Assembly: GCA_947597925.1 (NCBI GenBank)
Contig: CANQFA010000012.1
Span: 1-38,288, forward strand
Origin: an uncultured Clostridia bacterium
Lineage (GTDB): Bacteria > Bacillota > Clostridia > Christensenellales > Borkfalkiaceae
Direction of reading: 5' to 3'
DNA length: 38,288 bases
Part shown: piece after piece, positions 1-6,141 of the stretch
Numbering within the stretch: position 1 is the stretch's first letter
How the letters are laid out: each line of letters starts with the position of its first letter
The notes under the pieces: generated by a model
What the model was told of the DNA's origin: nothing
The model's database searches: none
The model's input: only the letters and a program-made list of their open reading frames with translations
Translations under genes and position numbers: made by a program

Positions 1-60
1 AATCAAGTTCTGCCCGCCTTTTTCTATGCTCCGAAAGAATCAAATTCTTCCATAAAGCAA

Positions 61-104
61 AATAGCCCGAACGTTCTTTTTACGAAAAAGAAGTTCAAGC
101 TATT
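61..104 (-). terminator. Rho-independent terminator of the tRNA-Leu gene
   Basis: Read on the minus strand directly after the tRNA 3' end, a long imperfect stem pairs an AATAGC..GAAC..TTCTTTTT arm with AAAAAGAA..GTTC..GCTATT around a 3-base loop. T-rich sequence (TTTTGCTTT) follows at about 52-62. This is the expected shape and place for a tRNA terminator. Confidence 0.75.
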
Positions 105-110
105 CACACT

Positions 111-194
111 TGGTGCGGTCGACAGGAGTTGAACCTGCACGGTCATCCCACAAGATCCTTAGTCTTGCGCGTCTGCCAATTCCGCCACGACCGC
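111..194 (-). tRNA. tRNA-Leu (anticodon AAG), CCA encoded
   Basis: The minus strand folds as a class II tRNA: acceptor GCGGTCG pairs with CGACCGC, D-loop region GGCGGAATTGGCAGACGC, anticodon stem CAAGA/TCTTG around loop CTAAGGA, a variable arm longer than in class I tRNAs, T-arm GCAGG-TTCAACT-CCTGT, then discriminator A and an encoded CCA. The total is 84 nt with CCA. The middle of the anticodon loop reads AAG, which needs A34-to-inosine editing (TadA) to read CUU/CUC. This fits the CTC-dominated leucine codons of the neighbouring genes. Confidence 0.93.
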
Positions 195-219
195 ATGTCA
201 TTTCTCAGACAGCTTCCTT

Positions 220-248
220 ATTTTACCGCATTCCGCGGAAAAAGTCAA
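220..248 (-). promoter_or_regulatory. Promoter of tRNA-Leu
   Basis: On the minus strand, TTGACT (243-248) and TAAAAT (220-225) are separated by exactly 17 bp, with predicted start of transcription near 213, about 20 nt before the tRNA 5' end. The -35 box lies just after the stop codon of the upstream transglycosylase gene, so read-through from that operon may also supply the tRNA. Confidence 0.75.
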
Positions 249-254
249 CGATTA

Positions 255-770
255 TCAATAGAAAAAATCATAGATTTTGCGGAATTTCAGAACTTTTTTT
301 ACGTAGCGCGCCGTTTCGGGGTAAGGAATGGCGGCAAGATGCTCCCCGTCCGCCGAGCATGCGGGGTCCCTGAGCCAGCCGAGCACCCGCCCTTCCCCCG
401 CGTTATAGGCCGCTACCGCCGTCTCGGGGAGAAATTTTCCGAGCAGATAGCGAAGGTAGGCGCACCCGATGCGGAGGTTGTATTCCCCCTCGCCGAGCTT
501 TGTCTTGTCAAATTCCCAGCCCTCGCGCCCGCAGACGAACTCCGCCGTCTCGGGAAGGAGCTGCATGAGCCCCACGGCGCCGCGCTCGCTCACCGCCCCT
601 TCGTCGAATCCGCTCTCGGCGCGCATGACGGCATAGACGAGCGACATCTCGACGCCCGCGCCCTCCACCTCCTCGAGGTATGGCCGCGGAAATGTCGCCC
701 GCACGCCAAAATAAAGTGCCGCAGCGAGGGCGCATACGGCAGCAATGCAAAAGAAGACCTTTCCCTTCAT
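255..770 (-). CDS. Membrane-anchored lytic transglycosylase (SLT family)
   Basis: A 171-residue protein with an N-terminal hydrophobic segment (residues about 5-23) that acts as a signal peptide or anchor, followed by a goose-lysozyme/SLT-type lytic transglycosylase domain. The signature pieces are visible in order: AESGF with the catalytic glutamate at residue 52, GLMQLLP near 67, and AYNAGEG near 121, then TARYV. Such enzymes cleave murein glycan strands outside the membrane, forming 1,6-anhydro-muramyl ends. Compared with Slt70 it is only the catalytic domain, as in short Firmicutes versions (YjbJ/CwlQ class). It is the last gene of the flavodoxin-methyltransferase operon, 45 bp after the methyltransferase stop. 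The ribosome site is odd: GAGGGG directly abuts the ATG, but no better in-frame start is seen. Confidence 0.9.
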   Translation of the reverse strand: MKGKVFFCIAAVCALAAALYFGVRATFPRPYLEEVEGAGVEMSLVYAVMRAESGFDEGAVSERGAVGLMQLLPETAEFVCGREGWEFDKTKLGEGEYNLRIGCAYLRYLLGKFLPETAVAAYNAGEGRVLGWLRDPACSADGEHLAAIPYPETARYVKKVLKFRKIYDFFY

Positions 771-815
771 CCCCTCATCAGTATGCTTCCGCGCGGGAAA
801 ACATGCCGAAAAGGG

Positions 816-1667
816 TCAAATTTTTCTGATGAGCGCCGCGAAAAAGCCCTCGTAGCGCGAAGTCGGGCGCACGGTCAGGGTATTTTTCGCCGAGGGAAGG
901 CGCGGGACATCGAGTGCGGGCAGCGGCAAGAGCTCCCCGCCCGCTGCGGGAAGGACGGCCCTCAAGACCTCCTCGTTCTCCTCTTTTAGAATCGAGCAGG
1001 TGGAATAGACAAGGGTGCCGCCCCGCTTCAGGAGGCGAAGACCCTTCTTGAGGAGGGCGGTCTGCGCGCGCACGCACTTTCCGAGATACTCCTCGGTGAG
1101 GCGATAGGGCTTCCCCGCGACAATGGTCCCGCTCCCCGAGCACGGCGCATCGAGGAGAACTTTGTCGAACTTCAGCGCGTCGTCGAGCTTCAGGGCGTCC
1201 GTGAGGACGGCATTTATCCGCGTGGCACCCTGCCGCGCGAGGTTGAAGCGTAGCCTTTCAAAGCGGATCTTGTCCCGCTCGCATGCCGTGATGAGCGCCT
1301 TTCCGTCCGAGAGCGCATAGAGCTCGCACGTCTTGCCGCCGGGGGCAGCCGCCATGTCGAGGATATTTTCCCCTTCTCTCGGCGCGAGGAGGAGGGGCGG
1401 GAGCATGGAGGAGAGGCTCTGGAGATAGATCTTCCCCTCGCGGTACACCGCGCTCTCCTCTACCCTCTCCTGCGGCGCGTGCAGCACGAAGGCCTCGGCG
1501 TACCAAGGGACGCGCTCGACTTCATGACCCGAAAAGGCGCCGAGAACTTCCTCCGCGCCCGCCTTCAAGGGGTTGATGCGAAAGGAGACGAGGCGGCGCA
1601 CGAAGCCCTCTGAGATCGAGGAGGCCTCCCCGTACTCCGAAGATAGCTTTTCCTGCAAAAAGTCCAT
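816..1667 (-). CDS. NOL1/NOP2/Sun-family RNA (cytosine-5) methyltransferase
   Basis: SAM-dependent RNA m5C methyltransferase of the RsmB/RsmF class, about 283 residues. The SAM-binding motif DMAAAPGGKT is at about 104-113. The two catalytic cysteines of the family are visible in DAPCSG (C176, releases product) and STCSI (C224, attacks C6 of cytosine). It has neither the N-terminal NusB-like domain of RsmB nor the long C-terminal extension of RsmF, so it is a minimal catalytic-core member. The rRNA or tRNA target cannot be told from sequence. The open frame extends 7 codons further up, but the ATG at 1667 overlaps the TGA of the flavodoxin gene (TGATG), a typical coupled start, and is preferred. 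Confidence 0.9.
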   Translation of the reverse strand: MDFLQEKLSSEYGEASSISEGFVRRLVSFRINPLKAGAEEVLGAFSGHEVERVPWYAEAFVLHAPQERVEESAVYREGKIYLQSLSSMLPPLLLAPREGENILDMAAAPGGKTCELYALSDGKALITACERDKIRFERLRFNLARQGATRINAVLTDALKLDDALKFDKVLLDAPCSGSGTIVAGKPYRLTEEYLGKCVRAQTALLKKGLRLLKRGGTLVYSTCSILKEENEEVLRAVLPAAGGELLPLPALDVPRLPSAKNTLTVRPTSRYEGFFAALIRKI

Positions 1668-2143
1668 CACTCGATGATGGTCAGCCACTCCTTGATGAGC
1701 GTCTCGGGCGTCGTCTGCCTGCGGTCCTCGCCGAACTCCACACTGAGCACGGGCGCGACCTCAGCCCCCTTCAGAGCCCTGCGGAAGTCGCTGGGCGTAT
1801 GGCCGAGGGTGCCGCCGTTGGTGGCCAAGGGATAGACCTTCTTCCCCGACCAGTCCTTGCCCTTCATAAAGGTCTTCATGGCGGGCGCAAAGGTGGACCA
1901 CCACACGGGCGCGGCGAGGATGACCGCGTCGTACTTTTCGAGGTCTACGCGGTAGGGCTGAAGCTGGGGCAGATACCCCGTCTTCACCTCCTGCTTGCCG
2001 AGTCCGAGAAGGACGTCGATGTCGTCGGGATAGGTCTTTACCGTGCGGACCTCGAGCACGTCTGCTTTGAGCTGGCGGGCGACTCTGCGGGCGACCGCGC
2101 GGGTATTTCCGGTGAGTGAATAATATACAACAAGGGTTTTCAT
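1667..2143 (-). CDS. Flavodoxin-like protein
   Basis: A 158-residue flavodoxin-fold protein. It opens with a beta-strand and phosphate-binding loop (VVYYSLTGNTR, residues about 5-15), which is the FMN-phosphate site. The later segment APVWWSTFAPAMKTF fits the flavin-stacking loop of NAD(P)H quinone reductase-like flavodoxins. It probably carries electrons or reduces quinones in the cytoplasm. The open frame extends upstream to 2251, but ATG 2143 is preceded by ACGGAGGT and lies 18 nt after the predicted transcription start, so the extension is excluded. It is the first gene of a three-gene operon with the RNA methyltransferase and lytic transglycosylase, a grouping with no obvious shared pathway. 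Confidence 0.88.
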   Translation of the reverse strand: MKTLVVYYSLTGNTRAVARRVARQLKADVLEVRTVKTYPDDIDVLLGLGKQEVKTGYLPQLQPYRVDLEKYDAVILAAPVWWSTFAPAMKTFMKGKDWSGKKVYPLATNGGTLGHTPSDFRRALKGAEVAPVLSVEFGEDRRQTTPETLIKEWLTIIE

Positions 2144-2167
2144 CCTGATTTTACCTCCGTTGGATAT

Positions 2168-2196
2168 AGTATAACATATTTTTCGGAAAATGTAAA
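2168..2196 (-). promoter_or_regulatory. Promoter of the flavodoxin operon
   Basis: Minus strand TTTACA (2191-2196), 17-bp spacer, TATACT (2168-2173). Predicted transcription start is near 2161, leaving an 18-nt leader with a good ribosome site before ATG 2143. Confidence 0.85.
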
Positions 2197-2235
2197 TATG
2201 TAAAATCAAAGTTTTTCGGAAATTTTTTTGCCCAA

Positions 2236-2265
2236 ACAAAAAATCCCGCAAGCATGTCTGCGGGA
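2236..2265 (-). terminator. Terminator of the aminopeptidase/GTPase operon
   Basis: On the minus strand, TCCCGCA pairs with TGCGGGA around an 8-nt loop (stem 2244-2250 / 2259-2265) and is followed by ATTTTTTGTTT. A second small stem (CTCAGA/TCTGAG, about 2270-2293) lies between it and the stop codon at 2300. Confidence 0.85.
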
Positions 2266-2299
2266 AAGGCTCAGATACGAGGTCATCTCTGAGATTTGC

Positions 2300-3241
2300 T
2301 TAAAAGAAATCGGCAACTTCCTTCTCGGGCGGCGCCGCTTTTTCCATGGCGAGAGCAAAGAGGACGGGCCCGACTTGTCCGTATATTTTATGCCACTCCA
2401 CCTTCACGGAGGCCGTCACGAGGTACCACTCCCCCTTCTCGAAGGGCCGCCCGTCGGTGAGGAGGACGAGCCCGTGGAAGCTGATGTCCGCCGCACAGCA
2501 GGTCATCACATGCCGACCGCACACGGCGGTCTGCGGAGGCATGGAGCGATCGGAGACGAGCCGCGCCTTGAAGCGCACGGTGAGACCGTCGTATTTCCGG
2601 AGGTCCTCCACGAGATCGCGGTAGAAAAAGGCGTAGTCATTGTCCGCAATCTCCACGATGGGCGCGGTGAGGTCGAAGGGCAGCGGGTCCTCTATTTCGT
2701 CATAGACCGCCCTGCCGCCCACGTATTCATAGACGATCTGCGGACGGCGGGAGGCGCCCCGCACGATCTTGTGGAATTCTTCCTGCCTGTCCGTCTCGCG
2801 GAAGCGGTTGAAGACGACCATATCGCTGTCTTTGAGCTTGTCGAAGACGAGCTGGCGCATGTTCTGATTGTAGAGGAGGAAGGTGGAGGCCTCGAAAAAG
2901 GCCATCTGCTGGGCGATGACCCAGTTTTCGGGCATGACCTCGAAGAGCTTGTCGAGGGTCATCATGCCGTTGCACTCGAGGACGACGCGCTGCGGCCGAT
3001 GCTTTTTCCGGAGATCCGCGAGGGTCTTTTGAGTGAGGTCCTCCCCTCCCACCGTCTCCACGGCAAAAGTTTTCACCGCAAAGCGGCTCGCATCGTACTC
3101 CACCTCCCCCTCCTCGAGGACGAGGAGGAGGGTGCGCTCGTGCTCCTCATCGAAGCGCGGGTCCTCCATGGTCTCCTGAATGAAAGTAGACTTCCCCGAA
3201 CCGAGGAAGCCGAGAAAGAGAAATACCGGGACTTCTTTCAT
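2300..3241 (-). CDS. COG0523 (CobW-type) GTPase lacking the CxCC motif
   Basis: A 313-residue P-loop GTPase of the COG0523/CobW family, whose members act as metal (often zinc) chaperones or metal-homeostasis factors. The Walker A loop is GFLGSGKST (about 11-19). Unlike the gene just upstream, the position where the family usually has a GCxCC metal site reads ECNGMM, so a metal would have to be bound differently or not at all. The C-terminal half is divergent. It starts 3 bp after the stop of the first GTPase, with GGAG 6 nt before the ATG, so the two are co-translated. The pair may work on one metal pathway; the metal and client are unknown. A terminator follows. Confidence 0.8.
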   Translation of the reverse strand: MKEVPVFLFLGFLGSGKSTFIQETMEDPRFDEEHERTLLLVLEEGEVEYDASRFAVKTFAVETVGGEDLTQKTLADLRKKHRPQRVVLECNGMMTLDKLFEVMPENWVIAQQMAFFEASTFLLYNQNMRQLVFDKLKDSDMVVFNRFRETDRQEEFHKIVRGASRRPQIVYEYVGGRAVYDEIEDPLPFDLTAPIVEIADNDYAFFYRDLVEDLRKYDGLTVRFKARLVSDRSMPPQTAVCGRHVMTCCAADISFHGLVLLTDGRPFEKGEWYLVTASVKVEWHKIYGQVGPVLFALAMEKAAPPEKEVADFF

Positions 3242-3244
3242 GAT

Positions 3245-4252
3245 CTACTCCGTAAAGAGGGTCGAAAGGCGGGCTTCGTCGAGCTTGCAGCCGATGACGC
3301 ACAGCCTTCCCGTGACGGCGGCGGGCCCGCTGCGGACATTGATCTGCCCGGGGACAAAGTCGAAGTGCAGCCACTCCCCTTCGCCCTTCACGATGCCCTT
3401 CGCCCGCAGGACGACGCCGAATTCCTCCGAGGAGAGCTGTCCGAGGATCGCCTCGAGCCCCGCCTTCGTGAAGCTCTTTGCCGTCTCCTTGCCCCAGCTC
3501 GTGAAGACTTCGTCCGCGTGGTGATGATGGTGATGATGCTCGTGCTCATGCTCATGCTCATGCTCATGCTCGTCTTCATCCTCATCCTCGTCGTGGTGGT
3601 GATGGTGATGATGCTCCTCTTCTTCCTCCGCGGTGGCGGCGAGGCGGGCGAGCTCGGCGGCGAGGGTGTCCTTCTTCTCCATGGCGGCGAGAAGGTCGGC
3701 GCCCGTGAGCTCCTCCCAGTCGGCGGTGACGATGGTGACCGCGGTGTGCTCCTTCAGGAGCGCCTCGGCCTCCTCCGTCTTGGCGGCATTTGCCGTGTGC
3801 GAGAGGACGATGCACCCCGCATTCTCCACCTGATCGAGGAAGAATTCGCCGAAATTCCTGAGGTAGGACTTGCACATGCGCGCGTCCACGACGGTGCAGA
3901 AGGCATTGAGCGCGGAGTTGGGCACATCGGCGCGCTGCACGGCGCGGATGACGTCGGAGAGCTTGCCGACGCCCGAGGGCTCTATGACGATGCGCTCGGG
4001 AGCGTACTTCGCGGCGACCTCCTTGAGTGCCTTGGCGAAGTCCCCCACGAGGGAGCAGCAGATGCACCCCGAGTTCATCTCGGTGATGTTGATGCCCGCA
4101 TCCTGCAGAAATCCGCCGTCTACGCCTATTTCGCCGAACTCATTTTCGATGAGCACGACCTGTTCGCCCGCGTAGGCTTCCTTGATAAGTTTCTTGATGA
4201 GCGTCGTCTTGCCCGCGCCCAAAAATCCGGAAATGATGTCGATCTTTATCAT
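3245..4252 (-). CDS. COG0523 metallochaperone GTPase with His-rich linker (ZigA/YeiR class)
   Basis: A 335-residue GTPase of the CobW/COG0523 family. Walker A GFLGAGKTT is at about residues 9-17 and the metal-binding GCICC motif at 62-66 (CICC 63-66). Between the GTPase and C-terminal domains, residues about 213-247 form a run of histidine with Asp/Glu (HHHHHHH, alternating DE and HE, then HHHHHHH), a likely zinc or nickel buffer. The known family role is GTP-dependent metal delivery to client proteins. ATG 4252 is preferred over ATG 4267 because MIKIDIISGFLGAGK is the family N-terminus, although its ribosome site (GAGG) is weak. It lies downstream of a zinc-type aminopeptidase and directly before a second COG0523 gene. 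No Zur box was recognised. Confidence 0.9.
   Translation of the reverse strand: MIKIDIISGFLGAGKTTLIKKLIKEAYAGEQVVLIENEFGEIGVDGGFLQDAGINITEMNSGCICCSLVGDFAKALKEVAAKYAPERIVIEPSGVGKLSDVIRAVQRADVPNSALNAFCTVVDARMCKSYLRNFGEFFLDQVENAGCIVLSHTANAAKTEEAEALLKEHTAVTIVTADWEELTGADLLAAMEKKDTLAAELARLAATAEEEEEHHHHHHHDEDEDEDEHEHEHEHEHEHHHHHHHADEVFTSWGKETAKSFTKAGLEAILGQLSSEEFGVVLRAKGIVKGEGEWLHFDFVPGQINVRSGPAAVTGRLCVIGCKLDEARLSTLFTE
3515..3612. repeat. In-gene short tandem repeat coding the His/Glu/Asp linker
   Basis: The strand shown contains GTGATG-type triplets and five consecutive CTCATG/CTCGTG hexamers. They encode the HEHEHEHEH and flanking polyhistidine stretches of the metallochaperone GTPase. Such hexamer runs can change length by slippage without breaking the frame. 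Confidence 0.75.
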
Positions 4253-4272
4253 ATTTTTTTGCCTCATGCCGA

Positions 4273-4299
4273 TGCCCGCACAGAGCTCCTGTGCGGGCA
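4273..4299 (-). promoter_or_regulatory. Perfect 11-bp intergenic hairpin between aminopeptidase and GTPase genes
   Basis: TGCCCGCACAG and CTGTGCGGGCA pair perfectly around a 5-nt loop. It sits between the aminopeptidase stop (4316) and the GTPase start (4252). No T-tract follows on the minus strand, so it is not a standard terminator there. It may be an mRNA-processing, stability or protein-binding element. On the plus strand it is followed by a T-rich stretch, but no gene is seen that would use it. Confidence 0.6.
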
Positions 4300-4315
4300 G
4301 TTTGGTTGGATTTTG

Positions 4316-5545
4316 TCAGATGGCCCAGTTGCCGTCTTTGAAGATCTGCACTCTGTCGCCGTTTTTCGTGATGCCCACGATCTCGAGGTCGGCGCTTCCG
4401 ATCATGAAGTCGACGTGGATCATGCTGTCATTGATGCCCTTCGCCCTGATCTCCTCGAGGGACATCTCTTCATAGCCGCGGATGCACTCATTGAATCCCC
4501 GCCCGAGCGCGAGATGGCAGCTCGCATTCTCGTCGAAGAGGGTATTGTAGTACAGGATGCCCTGGTTGTTGATGGGCGAATCGTAGGGGATGAGGGCGCA
4601 CTCGCCGAGCATCTTCGCGCCGTCGTCCATCGCGATCATCTTCTCGAGGAGGGCCTGATTCTTCTCCGCCTTGACCTCGACCACCTTTCCGCCCTCGAAG
4701 CGAACGGAGAAGTTCTCGATGAGCTCGCCCTGATAGGAGAGCGGCTTGGTGGCATAGACGATGCCCTCTGCCTCCCCCGCCTTGGGCGAGATGAAGATCT
4801 CCTCGGAGGGAATATTGGGATTGAAGGTCTGACCCGCCACGGTCTCCTCGCTGCCGCCGCAAAAACGGCTGTTCTCGATGAGCCCCACGCGGAAGTCGGT
4901 GCCGTTGGAGGACTTATACTCGAGGGCGACGAGCTTCAGGCGGTTGAGATAGTCCGAGCGCGCCGAGAGGTCGTCGTTATGGCGGTGCCACTCATGCACG
5001 GGGTCGGGCCCGTCGGCATGCGATGCCTCGAGGATGCAGTCCCACAGCTTGTTGACGGCCGTATTGCCGAAGCGGAGGTCGGGGAAGACCTTCTTTGCCC
5101 ACGCCTCCCCGGGGACGGCGGCGATGCACCACTGGTACCTGTTTTCCATGGCGTCGCGGTAGGGCTTGATGACCTTCGTGCGCACCGAGCGGACGGCGGT
5201 GTACTTCTCCTGATCCATCCCCGCGAGCCCGTCGGGGTCGGCGGACTCGAGATAGAGCATGGCGGGAAGTTCCTTCTTGCGGAGTTCGAGCTTCTCCATC
5301 TCCCACTTCTCGAAGTGCGAGAGGCGCTCCTCCTTCTGATATCTGTAGTGGATGGGCGTGAGATTCTGGTGCGACCACTCGACCGTCACCTTGCCCGCGC
5401 CCGCGCGGTAGAGCTCCTCCACGACCATCTCCACGAACTCGGGCTGGTCGAGCTCCGTCTGCACGATGACCCACTGACCGCGCTTGACATTGATGCCCAC
5501 GCGCGCGAGGAGTTTTGCATACCGTTTGAGTTGCGTCTTATTCAT
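4316..5545 (-). CDS. Aminopeptidase, M29 family (AmpS/PepS-like)
   Basis: A 409-residue protein with the full length and landmarks of the M29 thermophilic-aminopeptidase family (AmpS, PepS, aminopeptidase T). These are cytoplasmic di-metal exopeptidases. Recognisable segments are the N-terminal RYAKLLARVGINVKRGQ, the metal-site region with GECALIPYDSPI, HLALGRGF, and near the C-terminus SMIHVDFMIGS. ATG 5545 has an ACGGAGA ribosome site 6-7 nt upstream; the open frame runs further up to 5839, but that part is antisense-like to nrdG and lies upstream of the promoter. Neighbours downstream are two COG0523 GTPases, so metal supply to this metallopeptidase is a possible link (inference). Confidence 0.9.
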   Translation of the reverse strand: MNKTQLKRYAKLLARVGINVKRGQWVIVQTELDQPEFVEMVVEELYRAGAGKVTVEWSHQNLTPIHYRYQKEERLSHFEKWEMEKLELRKKELPAMLYLESADPDGLAGMDQEKYTAVRSVRTKVIKPYRDAMENRYQWCIAAVPGEAWAKKVFPDLRFGNTAVNKLWDCILEASHADGPDPVHEWHRHNDDLSARSDYLNRLKLVALEYKSSNGTDFRVGLIENSRFCGGSEETVAGQTFNPNIPSEEIFISPKAGEAEGIVYATKPLSYQGELIENFSVRFEGGKVVEVKAEKNQALLEKMIAMDDGAKMLGECALIPYDSPINNQGILYYNTLFDENASCHLALGRGFNECIRGYEEMSLEEIRAKGINDSMIHVDFMIGSADLEIVGITKNGDRVQIFKDGNWAI

Positions 5546-5570
5546 TGTGATTCTCCGTTGTTTTTCTCTT

Positions 5571-5579
5571 ATTATACCA
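5571..5579 (-). promoter_or_regulatory. Extended -10 promoter of the aminopeptidase gene
   Basis: Minus strand TGG-TATAAT (TATAAT at 5571-5576), an extended -10 element. The -35 region at the normal distance (GAGACT, 5594-5599) is weak. It sits in the 68-bp gap after nrdG, giving a leader of about 20 nt. Confidence 0.6.
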
Positions 5580-5613
5580 TACTTTGCGGAAAAAGTCTCG
5601 CCTTCGCCCAAAT

Positions 5614-6135
5614 TTATTTCAAATAGAGGGAGATTTTTCCCTCTTTTCTCGTCTTTTTGAGGTCGATGACGCGCTGATTGGACGACCCGCGGAACTTGAG
5701 GCGGATGTCCTTGAGTTCCTCCACGAAGGGCCCGTCCACGAGGATGTCGAGAAGGGAGAGGAGCTCCCCCGTCGCCTCGCAGTTTGCCTGCGGCTCCCGC
5801 ATCTTCCCCTCGCCGAGGGTGTAGCCCGTGTAGCACCACACCGTCTTTTGGGGAAATCTCTCGCGGAACTTTTTCACGAAGGGCAGGAGCCCGCGCTGGT
5901 TGGCGGGCTCAAAGGGCTCCCCTCCGAGGAGGGAAAGGCCTGCGATGTAGTCGGGCGAGAGCGCGGTGAGGACCTCCTCCTGCAGCGCCTCGTCGAAGGG
6001 CCGCCCGTAGGAGAAGTCCCACGCGACGCTGTTAAAGCAGTTCTTGCAGTGCCGCGTACAGCCCGAAACAAAGAGGGAGACTCTGACTCCCTCTCCGTTT
6101 GCGATATCCGTCTTCTTGATCTCTGCGATATTCAT
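5614..6135 (-). CDS. nrdG: Anaerobic ribonucleotide reductase activating protein (radical SAM)
   Basis: A 173-residue radical-SAM activase that uses a 4Fe-4S cluster and SAM to install the glycyl radical on NrdD. The cluster motif is CTRHCKNC (C26, C30, C33). The segment SLLGGEPFEP matches the SAM-binding GGE motif. It starts 6 bp after the stop of nrdD, the usual arrangement, and should be co-transcribed from the NrdR-type promoter at 8402-8430. A weak stem (GAGGGA/TCCCTC, 5626-5643) overlaps the 3' end, but a clear terminator was not seen. Confidence 0.96.
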   Translation of the reverse strand: MNIAEIKKTDIANGEGVRVSLFVSGCTRHCKNCFNSVAWDFSYGRPFDEALQEEVLTALSPDYIAGLSLLGGEPFEPANQRGLLPFVKKFRERFPQKTVWCYTGYTLGEGKMREPQANCEATGELLSLLDILVDGPFVEELKDIRLKFRGSSNQRVIDLKKTRKEGKISLYLK

Positions 6136-6141
6136 GCGAAT

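Noticed and set aside
2228..5626. Very long plus-strand open frame (1132 codons) opposite the GTPase and aminopeptidase genes
   Set aside because: It is antisense to three genes with clear motifs, has strange low-complexity His/Leu/Val-rich content and no ribosome site. It comes from the GC-rich codon bias.
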